A DNA stretch of 11,600 bases from a bacterium (GTDB taxonomy: Bacteria; SZUA-182; SZUA-191), in contig QIEW01000115.1 in assembly GCA_003230535.1 (NCBI GenBank), forward strand, positions 1-11,600, read 5' to 3'. The position numbers were made by a program, and so were the translations under genes. Shown piece after piece: positions 5,753-11,600 of this stretch (the first letter of the stretch is position 1; each line of letters starts with the position of its first letter). The notes under the pieces are model-generated. The model was not told the origin of the DNA and ran no database searches. It saw nothing but the letters and a program-made list of their open reading frames with translations.

Positions 5753-5780
5753 TAAGTTGCCAAGGATACCGATTAATCAA

Positions 5781-6239
5781 ATGACAAACAAGATAGAGCA
5801 GCAGGTTATTCAGGCATTACAAGCGAACCTTCCCTTAGTGAAGCAGCCGTTTGAGATAGGTATTTCTGAAGCTGAAACGCTGGCTATAGTTCAAAGGTTT
5901 CAGGAAAATCAAGTCATCCGCCGGTTCGGGGCGGTGCTTTATCACCAGCGGTTAGGCTTTGTGGCGAACGGCATGGGGGTATGGCGTGCGGCTGAAGATG
6001 AAATAGAAAAGATGGGCGCCATTATGGCCCGCTTCCCGGAGGTTAGTCACTGTTATTATCGTCCAGCCTCCCCTAAATGGAAATACAATCTTTATACTAT
6101 GATTCATGGTCCCAGCCAGGAAGCTTGCCGGCAGGTCGCCCGGCGGATTTCCGAAAAGACGGGGCTCAGCGACTACAAATTGCTCTTCAGCAGCAGGGAG
6201 TTTAAGAAGATCAGCATGGTCTATTATTCTGGATCATAA
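5781..6239 (+). CDS. ahbB: Siroheme decarboxylase subunit, AhbB type
   Basis: A 152-residue Lrp/AsnC-like protein of the AhbA/AhbB (NirD/L/G/H) family, which decarboxylates siroheme to 12,18-didecarboxysiroheme in the siroheme-dependent heme route or in heme d1 synthesis. The AhbB hallmarks are IRRFGAVL (46-53), W68 in the GVWR segment, PEVSHCYYRPASPKWKYNLY (86-105) with the conserved His90, TMIHG, and LLFSSREFKK (134-143). The HTH-like N-terminal region is short: relatives have about six more residues between PF and the GISE segment (24-30). ATG 5781 gives the family start; TTG 5757 is the alternative, adding eight residues. Neither has a strong ribosome site. The partner AhbA is not in the window. 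The gene precedes cbiO by 19 bases, grouping tetrapyrrole and cobalt/nickel functions. Confidence 0.85.
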   Translation: MTNKIEQQVIQALQANLPLVKQPFEIGISEAETLAIVQRFQENQVIRRFGAVLYHQRLGFVANGMGVWRAAEDEIEKMGAIMARFPEVSHCYYRPASPKWKYNLYTMIHGPSQEACRQVARRISEKTGLSDYKLLFSSREFKKISMVYYSGS

Positions 6240-6258
6240 AACCAAAGACAGAGGGGGT

Positions 6259-7017
6259 ATGGTAGATAGAGGAGAGAAGGTAATAGAAATTAACAACCTT
6301 CATTTTCGTTATCCAGACGGCACGCCGGCATTGGATGAGATAAATTTAACTGTTTATGCAGGTGAATCAGTCGCTGTTGTCGGCCATAACGGCGCCGGCA
6401 AATCCACCTTGATTAAACACCTAAACGGCATACTTCAAGGGCATGGAGAGATAAAAATCGGCGGCCTACCATTGACTAAAAAAAACTTAAGGAGCATTCG
6501 CAGCTATGTGGGGGTAGTGTTTCAAGACCCGGACGATCAGCTCTTTTGTCCTACGGTATATGATGATCTGAGCTTTGGGTTGATAAATATGGGGTGTTCT
6601 GCGGACGAAACCAAGTCCAGAGTCTGCCAAACCTTAACCCAGGTTGGGCTGGCTGATTTTGAGAAGCGTTCGGCGCATCATCTTTCCTATGGCCAGAAGA
6701 AAAGGGTGGCTCTGGCGACAATCCTGTGCATGCTCCCCAAATTATTGGTATTAGACGAGCCCACCAGTAACCTCGACCCATTGAATGAAAAGGCTTTTGT
6801 GGATCTAATCAAATCTCTCTCAGAGACTAAAATTATGGTAAGCCACGATTTGCCAATTCTGTTTCAGCTCTGCCAACGGTTTTTAGTGATGGCTGAAGGA
6901 AGAATTATCGCCGATCTTCCTCGAGAAGAATTTATGGCGAACAAAGCTCTTATTAAGGAGCAGGGCTTGGACTACAGCTTTAAATGCGGTTTCTGTCAGC
7001 ATTACAGCCCAATATAA
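6259..7017 (+). CDS. cbiO: Cobalt/nickel ECF transporter ATP-binding protein CbiO
   Basis: A 252-residue ABC ATPase that energises cobalt or nickel uptake at the inner membrane. It has Walker A GHNGAGKST (42-50), Q-loop VVFQDPDDQLF (86-96), signature LSYGQ (142-146) followed by KKRVALATIL, Walker B LLVLDEP (162-168), D-loop SNLD (170-173) and the switch His196 (SHD). The FQDPDDQLF Q-loop and the KKRVALA stretch are characteristic of CbiO/NikO-type ECF ATPases. The protein ends in a small Cys/His-bearing tail (CGFCQHYSPI). ATG 6259 is the only good start; GAGGGGG sits immediately before it, closer than usual. It is 23 bases upstream of cbiM. The membrane coupling subunit CbiQ (EcfT) is absent from the window, so it must be encoded elsewhere or be lost. 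Confidence 0.93.
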   Translation: MVDRGEKVIEINNLHFRYPDGTPALDEINLTVYAGESVAVVGHNGAGKSTLIKHLNGILQGHGEIKIGGLPLTKKNLRSIRSYVGVVFQDPDDQLFCPTVYDDLSFGLINMGCSADETKSRVCQTLTQVGLADFEKRSAHHLSYGQKKRVALATILCMLPKLLVLDEPTSNLDPLNEKAFVDLIKSLSETKIMVSHDLPILFQLCQRFLVMAEGRIIADLPREEFMANKALIKEQGLDYSFKCGFCQHYSPI

Positions 7018-7040
7018 TTATAAGCGGAAAGGTGGAGTAA

Positions 7041-7772
7041 ATGCACCTCCCCGATGGATTAGTAAGCAATGGGATTAATTTAGCCTTAGGAGTAGTTTCG
7101 GTGGCTGTCTGTTCTTATGCCGCCAAAAAGGTCCGTGATCACCAGGGAGAGAAAAACATCCCCTTATTAGGACTTTCTATCGCTTTTATTTTTGTGGCGC
7201 AGTGGGTTAATTTTCCTGTTACTTCCGCGGCTTCCGGGCATCTGTTGGGAGCGGTGTTGGTAGGAGCGTTACTTGGCCCGTGGTTCTCCTGCCTTATCCT
7301 GACCTTAGTAATAGTCCTTCAGCGGCTGATATTTGACATTGGCGGTCTGGCCTCATTGGGAACCAACATTTTCAACATGGCCGTCTTGGGCGGGGTAGTT
7401 GGTTATTGGCTGTTATGGTGGCTAAAAGGGTTTTTCCCGAAAAACCGCTCTGGTTTTGGCATCTCCCTGGGAGTAGCGGCGTGGACCTCGGTAATATTGG
7501 TGGGAATGGCTGGCTCATTGGAGCTTTTACTTTCGGGGGCAACACCTGTTTTAACGTCATGGGGAACTATGTTTTATCGCCAAGCCCTGATTGGACTGGG
7601 AGAGGCTGCGGTCACTATACCGGTGGCGTTATGGATACTCAATGCCAGACCGGACCTGGTGGTAGTATACTGCTGCGGACAGCACAAAGATGCCTGCTAC
7701 ACTCATCATCATCATGTCACCACCCATACTCACCCTGACGGACATGAGGGCAAACACGGACATCTTTACTGA
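7041..7772 (+). CDS. cbiM: Cobalt/nickel transport substrate-binding membrane protein CbiM, His-rich C-terminus
   Basis: A 243-residue multi-spanning S component of a cobalt/nickel ECF transporter. The N-terminus MHLPDG supplies Met1 and His2, and SGHLLGA places His67; these are the metal ligands known from NikM structures. About six or seven hydrophobic helices follow, with the family segments FNMAVLGGVVGY and a YRQALIGLGEAAVTIPVAL region near the end. The last ~35 residues form a cytoplasmic or exposed tail with ten histidines (215, 222-225, 229, 231, 235, 239, 241), which probably binds metal; it hints at nickel as much as cobalt, and the sequence does not decide. AAGGTGGAG lies upstream of the ATG. 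No cbiN or cbiQ follows; the next gene is unrelated. Nearby AhbB suggests tetrapyrrole metabolism. Confidence 0.93.
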   Translation: MHLPDGLVSNGINLALGVVSVAVCSYAAKKVRDHQGEKNIPLLGLSIAFIFVAQWVNFPVTSAASGHLLGAVLVGALLGPWFSCLILTLVIVLQRLIFDIGGLASLGTNIFNMAVLGGVVGYWLLWWLKGFFPKNRSGFGISLGVAAWTSVILVGMAGSLELLLSGATPVLTSWGTMFYRQALIGLGEAAVTIPVALWILNARPDLVVVYCCGQHKDACYTHHHHVTTHTHPDGHEGKHGHLY

Positions 7773-7916
7773 TCTTGTGTGCCGGCTGCGGCTTGTACGG
7801 CTTGTCCGAAAAACTTTCCCTCTATGTAGTCCATAACTTATCCATTGTATTACAATAAGAACAAAACGCTTTAGGCGTGAGCTCCGCGGGTATCAATTGA
7901 GCTCTTATGGATACTT
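7773..7916. other. Short intergenic region before the STAND gene
   Basis: No coding signal that I trust. GAGCTC at 7879-7884 and 7899-7904 could pair as a weak 6-bp stem around a 14-base loop, ending 12 bases before the STAND start codon. A TACAAT at 7851-7856 has no matching -35 box. No clear ribosome site precedes the downstream ATG. Confidence 0.4.
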
Positions 7917-10208
7917 ATGACTGAACTGGCTATTATAGCTGTAATAATAACTGCTTTAGTGGGATTAATCGGTTTTTGGCGCTATAAAAAAGGTAAAAAC
8001 GAAGGAAACAAAGCAGGAAAATCGGAAGAGAAATCTGCTCCATCTCCCTCCCCCAAAACAAGCCAAAAGACAGCTTCACCACCCAAATCCACTCGGAAGA
8101 CAGAACCCCATGTTCCCTGGAATGTTCCCTTCCCGCGGAATTCAAATTTCATAGGCCGAGAGGCTGAGATGGAAGAACTTAAGGAGATACTGGATAGATG
8201 GTCCCGGGCCGTAATAAGTCAGGCAGGTCACATCAGCTGGATGGGCGGGGTGGGCAAAACCCAGTTGGCGGTGGAATATGCTCATCAATATAAGTCTGAA
8301 TACCCTGGAGGCATATTATGGTTGAGGGGCTCCGAGGATGTTACCTATAAATATGGGCGGTTATCAGAGACATTAGATCTTCGGCTGCCCCGCGAGATGG
8401 AGGAGAATGAAAAATGTCGTCGAGTGCAGCGCTGCTTACAGCAAAAACATGAAAAAACATTATTGGCGCTGGATAATCTGGATGATAAAGGGGTCTATGA
8501 AAGCATCCGGTCATATTTGCCCACTACCGGCGACAGCCACATCCTGATTACCACTTGCAGAAAAGATATGGGCGGCGACAGCAAACTTTCTCTGGACATC
8601 TTTCCGGATGAGAAAGCCCTCAAGCTGCTTATTACCGGGAGCGGCCGGGACAGTGAGAATATGGCGGCCGCTCAAAATATCTGCCGTATTTTAGGCAACC
8701 TGCCGTTGGCGTTGGAGGCGGCGGGGAAATATCTAAACAAAATTACCGACATAACTTTAGAACAATATTGTATTAAGTTGACAGAGACGGGTCTGTTTCA
8801 TCGCTGCCTTCAGGATGACAAAATTTTACTTAATACCGACCATACCTCCAGCTTAAAAGCTGTTTTGATAACTAACCGGGAATTGGTCAATAATCCCCTG
8901 GTTTTGAACTTAATAAGCGCCGCCATGTGCTTTGAACCGGACAATATCAACCCTGAGATTTTGGCAATGGTTTGCGGGCTGTCCTGGGAGAGGGATAAAG
9001 AGCTGGTCTGGAAACATATTTCCACCTTACATGATTATTCTCTTGTGCAAATACAAGATGATAACCGTCTGAGCATACATCGGCTGATGCGGGATGCGCT
9101 CCGGGAATGGATATCGCTTCCCCAGCTAAAAAAAATGCAGTATAAATATGTCATCCACTTACAGAAGTGGTTTGATGAACACAATGAAGAGACCTCGCTA
9201 AAAACAATCTCTCCGGAGCTTCCCCATATTTTGGGGGCGGCCAGGTTAGCCTTAGAAGACGGGCTCTGGCCTCAATCTTATGACTTTTGTATTGATCTTG
9301 GCCGATATAACGGGTTTATAGGGCGCTATCGGCAGGCCTTAGAGTGGGACCAAAAGAGCAAGGCTGAGGTAGAGGTCCATGCCCCGGAGGATCAAGCTAA
9401 GTTAGCTTTATCCTATAACAATATCGGCGAATCCTGGATAGACTTGGGAGAGTATCAGAAGTCAATCGACTATTATAAGCAGGCGCTATCTTCTACCTTA
9501 AAGATTTATGGAGATAAACATCCCAACGTAGCCTCAATTTTAAATAACTTAGGGCTAGCCTGGAAATTAATAGGAGAGCACGCCAAAGCTGTAAGCTATT
9601 ACGAGCAGGCTTTATCTATTGATCAGGGATACTATGGAAAGCATCATCCTAAGGTAGCCGTTCGGTTAGACAACCTGGGAGGGGTCTGGAAAGCCCAGGG
9701 AAAGGATAAGAAAGCCCTCGGTTACTATGAACAGGCGCTCTCCATTGACCAACAACATTATGGGGCAAGCCATCCCACAGTAGCTATCCGATTAAACAAT
9801 CTGGGGGAAATTTGGGACAACTTAAAAAAGCCGAAAAAAGCGATCAGCTGCTATGAACAGGTATTATACATTAATAAGCAATACTATGGGGAGCAGCATC
9901 CTGCCATTGCCCGAGATTTAAAGCATCTGGGGGGAGCCTGGGATACCTTAGGCGACCATGCGAAAGCTATCGGATACTATGAGCAAGCCTTAACCATCGA
10001 TCGTCAATACTACGGGGAGCGCCACGCGGATGTAGTGATCGATTTAAACAACCTGGGTATTGCCTGGAAGGCGCGCGCTGAATACGACAAAGCGCGCCGC
10101 TATTATCTGGAAGCATATAATCTCTGCCGTGAATTTCTGCCGGAGGATCATCCGTATAATATAAGCCTTATGAGAAAGCTGAAGGCTTTGAAGAAAAACG
10201 AGCTCTAA
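7917..10208 (+). CDS. Membrane-anchored STAND (NB-ARC) NTPase with TPR repeats
   Basis: A 763-residue signal-transduction-type NTPase. Residues 4-21 form one hydrophobic helix followed by a basic segment, so the protein is probably anchored with the rest in the cytoplasm. A Lys/Ser/Pro-rich linker spans ~22-72. The NB-ARC core has FIGREAEMEEL (78-88), P-loop MGGVGKTQLA (109-118), Walker B TLLALDN (181-187), sensor ILITTCR (209-215), the GLPL-like LGNLPLALEAAG (259-270) and an MHD-like IHRLMRDAL (387-395) in the winged-helix part. Residues 496-747 hold six 42-residue TPRs of kinesin-light-chain type with NNLG and YYEQAL motifs. STAND proteins oligomerise when the repeat domain senses a ligand. 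No enzymatic effector domain is visible; the membrane helix may serve as one. No partner gene is evident. Defence or signalling is inference. Confidence 0.85.
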   Translation: MTELAIIAVIITALVGLIGFWRYKKGKNEGNKAGKSEEKSAPSPSPKTSQKTASPPKSTRKTEPHVPWNVPFPRNSNFIGREAEMEELKEILDRWSRAVISQAGHISWMGGVGKTQLAVEYAHQYKSEYPGGILWLRGSEDVTYKYGRLSETLDLRLPREMEENEKCRRVQRCLQQKHEKTLLALDNLDDKGVYESIRSYLPTTGDSHILITTCRKDMGGDSKLSLDIFPDEKALKLLITGSGRDSENMAAAQNICRILGNLPLALEAAGKYLNKITDITLEQYCIKLTETGLFHRCLQDDKILLNTDHTSSLKAVLITNRELVNNPLVLNLISAAMCFEPDNINPEILAMVCGLSWERDKELVWKHISTLHDYSLVQIQDDNRLSIHRLMRDALREWISLPQLKKMQYKYVIHLQKWFDEHNEETSLKTISPELPHILGAARLALEDGLWPQSYDFCIDLGRYNGFIGRYRQALEWDQKSKAEVEVHAPEDQAKLALSYNNIGESWIDLGEYQKSIDYYKQALSSTLKIYGDKHPNVASILNNLGLAWKLIGEHAKAVSYYEQALSIDQGYYGKHHPKVAVRLDNLGGVWKAQGKDKKALGYYEQALSIDQQHYGASHPTVAIRLNNLGEIWDNLKKPKKAISCYEQVLYINKQYYGEQHPAIARDLKHLGGAWDTLGDHAKAIGYYEQALTIDRQYYGERHADVVIDLNNLGIAWKARAEYDKARRYYLEAYNLCREFLPEDHPYNISLMRKLKALKKNEL
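9402..10157 (+). repeat. Six in-frame 126-bp TPR repeats within the STAND gene
   Basis: The units begin at residues 496, 538, 580, 622, 664 and 706 with an exact 42-residue period and no indels. Each shows the pattern V-x-x-x-L-N-N-L-G ... YYEQAL ... YYG-x-x-HP. Perfect spacing suggests expansion by unequal exchange, although the DNA copies have diverged. Confidence 0.9.
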
Positions 10209-10253
10209 TATGTTATAATTCTGTAGCATCTATGATGGTCTAGTAAAAAAGTT

Positions 10254-10323
10254 GTCATTCCTGCGAAAGCAGGAATCCATAGGCTTTTAATCAGTCTGGA
10301 TTCCTGGTCAAGCCAGGAATGAC
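10254..10323. repeat. Dispersed palindromic repeat downstream of the STAND gene
   Basis: GTCATTCCTGCGAAAGCAGGAATCCA (10254-10279) is mirrored by TGGATTCCTGGTCAAGCCAGGAATGAC (10297-10323), with a 17-base centre. Each arm is itself a hairpin (ATTCCTG against CAGGAAT), and together they make a cruciform-capable unit. This GTCATTCCTG/CAGGAATGAC type is widespread in bacterial genomes as a noncoding interspersed repeat; that is recognised from memory. Confidence 0.8.
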
Positions 10324-10359
10324 AAAGGGCATATGTCCTTAAGTGAACTGCATTGCCCT

Positions 10360-10396
10360 TAATCCCCCCTTTAATAAAGGGGGGCAGGGGGGATTT
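10360..10396. repeat. C-run/G-run palindromic repeat upstream of etfA
   Basis: CCCCCCTTT-AAT-AAAGGGGGG (10364-10384) forms a 9-bp hairpin, and AATCCCCCC (10361-10369) can pair alternatively with GGGGGGATT (10387-10395). This is a familiar type of interspersed intergenic repeat that translates as PPLIKGGRGDL when an open frame happens to cross it. Here it lies 47 bases before the etfA start codon and misleadingly extends that frame upstream. Confidence 0.75.
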
Positions 10397-10442
10397 AAAC
10401 CCGCCCGGAGGACGCTTTGTTTATGATGGAGGACATGTTAAG

Positions 10443-11477
10443 TTGCCGGAGAAAGTAATAAACTCGCACCTTCCATCTGACGGCTGCTCTGGAGTATGGA
10501 TCTTTGGAGAGCGCCGGAAGGGAGGGACTGCCTCGGTGGTGTATGAGCTCCTCGGAGAGGGTCGGAAGCTGGCGGATAAACTCAGCCAATCCTTAGTAGT
10601 AGCAGTGTTAGGGCACAATATCGAGGAGCGGGCGGTAGAGGAACTTATCTCTTATGGGGCGGATGAAGTGCTGGTGGTGGATGAGCCGCTGCTGGCTGAA
10701 TTCCACGACGATACATACACGCAAGCGCTGGAAAGACTTGTCCGTGAATATCGGCCCAGTATCATCCTGGCCGGGGCGACGGCTATCGGTCGTTCATTTT
10801 TCCCTAAAGTCGCCGCCCGTTTAGGTACGGGACTTACCGCAGACTGCATTCAACTGGAGATATCATCCCCAGACGGCCTCTTGCTTCAGACCCGGCCGGC
10901 TTACGGTGGAAATGTTATGGCTACGGTTATCTGTCCTGAGCGGCGGCCCCAGATGGCTACCGTTTTAGAGAAGGTCATGGGGAAGGCCGACCCGGATATG
11001 ACCAGGCCGGGTAAAGTTAGCCGAAAAAAGATGGATCTCAGTCAGCTTAGCCGGAGGACTAATCTCCTGCAAGTGATAGGGGAGATTACTGACATAGTAA
11101 ACATAAGCGACGCGGAGGTAGTGGTCGCCGGAGGTCGGGGCTTAGGCAAGGCGGAAAACTTTAACTTGTTGGCGGAGCTGGCTGCTGTTTTGGGAGGGGT
11201 GTTGGGAGCTACCCGGCCGGTGGTAGATCTGGGTTGGATTTCCTCTGAACATCTGGTGGGACAGACCGGCAAGACAGTAAGTCCTAAGCTCTATATCGCC
11301 TGTGGAATCTCCGGAGCCATTCAGCACTTGGTTGGAATGCAGACCTCCGGAGTTATCGTAGCCATAAACAGCGATCCCCAAGCTCCCATTTTCAATGCGG
11401 CCAACTATGGAATTGTAGGGGATGTGGTTGGGGTAGTTCCCGCCTTGACTGAAAAGCTTAAAGAAGTATTAGGATAG
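10443..11477 (+). CDS. etfA: Electron transfer flavoprotein alpha subunit
   Basis: A 344-residue ETF alpha chain, which binds FAD and, as a heterodimer with EtfB, passes electrons from acyl-CoA or other dehydrogenases to a quinone reductase or, in bifurcating types, between carriers. The N-terminal domain starts with GVWIFGERR, a GEGRKLAD helix follows, and ILAGATAIGRSFFPKVAARL precedes TGLTADC. The C-terminal FAD domain has GGRGLGKAENF, LGATRPVVDLGW, VGQTGKTVSPKLYIACGISG, AIQHLVGM, AINSDPQAPIF and ADYG-like ANYGIVGDV. The TTG at 10443 is chosen because GGAGG (10428-10432) precedes it at good spacing and the protein then fits the family. The longer frame from 10353 is only a translated repeat. 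No etfB is adjacent; the gene before it is the unrelated STAND gene. Confidence 0.93.
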   Translation: MPEKVINSHLPSDGCSGVWIFGERRKGGTASVVYELLGEGRKLADKLSQSLVVAVLGHNIEERAVEELISYGADEVLVVDEPLLAEFHDDTYTQALERLVREYRPSIILAGATAIGRSFFPKVAARLGTGLTADCIQLEISSPDGLLLQTRPAYGGNVMATVICPERRPQMATVLEKVMGKADPDMTRPGKVSRKKMDLSQLSRRTNLLQVIGEITDIVNISDAEVVVAGGRGLGKAENFNLLAELAAVLGGVLGATRPVVDLGWISSEHLVGQTGKTVSPKLYIACGISGAIQHLVGMQTSGVIVAINSDPQAPIFNAANYGIVGDVVGVVPALTEKLKEVLG

Positions 11478-11561
11478 TCGGGCCGACTGGCAATATAGTT
11501 TTCTGATTATTTACTAACTCACCTTACGCAAGGATTGACAATCTACCAAAACCATAAATTA

Positions 11562-11594
11562 TTAACCGCGGAGGACACAGAGAGCGCGGAGGAT
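11562..11594. repeat. Start of a purine-rich interspersed repeat after etfA
   Basis: CCGCGGAGGACACAGAGAG then CGCGGAGGA contains the word CGCGGAGGA twice, 19 bases apart, and resembles the purine-rich 'CCGCAGAGGACACAGAG' spacer repeats seen in many environmental genomes. It may continue past the window. The preceding 11478-11561 shows no gene or terminator. Confidence 0.5.
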
Positions 11595-11600
11595 AAACCA

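Noticed and set aside
6106-6258. In-frame extension of CbiO upstream to an ATG at 6106
   Set aside because: It overlaps the C-terminal coding part of ahbB in another frame and gives a basic, non-family N-terminus; the ATG at 6259 matches the CbiO family start.
7406-7738. Alternative-frame open reading frame of 110 codons inside cbiM
   Set aside because: It overlaps the conserved membrane helices and His-rich tail of CbiM, with no family resemblance.
7828-7856. Promoter with TACAAT -10 before the STAND gene
   Set aside because: No -35-like hexamer at the required spacing.
10254-10323. Palindromic repeat after the STAND gene as an intrinsic terminator
   Set aside because: The stems are long and symmetric but no T run follows; the form fits an interspersed repeat better.
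10353-10442. Longer etfA start at TTG 10353
   Set aside because: The extra 30 residues are a translation of an intergenic palindromic repeat, and the TTG at 10443 has a proper GGAGG.
11535-11563. TTGACA at 11535-11540 as a promoter -35 box
   Set aside because: No acceptable -10 box at 16-18 bp; the nearest AT-rich hexamer is only 14 bp away.

Overview
The window looks like a chromosomal segment of an uncultivated, probably anaerobic bacterium of moderate GC content. The suggestive genes are a siroheme decarboxylase subunit (alternative heme or heme d1 route), an electron transfer flavoprotein alpha subunit, an amtB-P-II pair, and a high density of short palindromic repeats and small DUF/toxin-antitoxin-like genes. 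I cannot assign a phylum from sequence reading alone. All genes that I can support lie on the + strand.

Layout. (1) 1-1021 is the end of a nitrogen operon: the C-terminal third of an AmtB ammonium channel, then its P-II regulator, then a MITE-like palindromic element, then a good intrinsic terminator. (2) 1022-1427 is AT-rich and noncoding, with a recognisable sigma70-type promoter and a palindrome in front of the next gene. (3) 1428-3634 is a decayed accessory zone. It holds a nitroreductase broken by an internal deletion, the 3' end of a lost DUF2283 gene, a wrecked MNT/HEPN toxin-antitoxin pair with identifiable slippage frameshifts, an apparently intact BECR-nuclease-like/DUF2283 pair, and an overlapping DUF7718-like/DUF5647-like pair whose first gene may itself be frameshifted. 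(4) 3736-7772 is a collinear cluster: a ClpX-like AAA+ unfoldase with no zinc-binding domain and a long C-terminal extension, an AhbB-type siroheme decarboxylase subunit, and the CbiO and CbiM components of a cobalt/nickel ECF transporter, with no CbiQ nearby. (5) 7917-10208 is a large membrane-anchored STAND (NB-ARC) NTPase with kinesin-light-chain-type TPR repeats. (6) 10209-10442 is intergenic and consists mostly of two dispersed palindromic repeats. (7) 10443-11477 is etfA without an adjacent etfB, followed by the beginning of another repeat-rich spacer.

How the genes work together. AmtB and P-II form the standard ammonium uptake and control unit. AhbB and CbiO/CbiM share a tetrapyrrole/metal theme (siroheme-derived heme, and cobalt for cobalamin or nickel). 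The ClpX-like protein keeps the ClpP-docking IGF loop, so it could feed an unusual set of substrates to ClpP. The STAND protein could be a signalling or defence NTPase. Its neighbours do not identify an effector, and the N-terminal membrane segment is the only effector-like part visible.

The most unusual items are the ClpX-like protein, whose C-terminus is encoded by a palindromic repeat, and the cluster of reconstructible toxin-antitoxin remnants. No RNA genes, CRISPR arrays or transposase genes were recognised.
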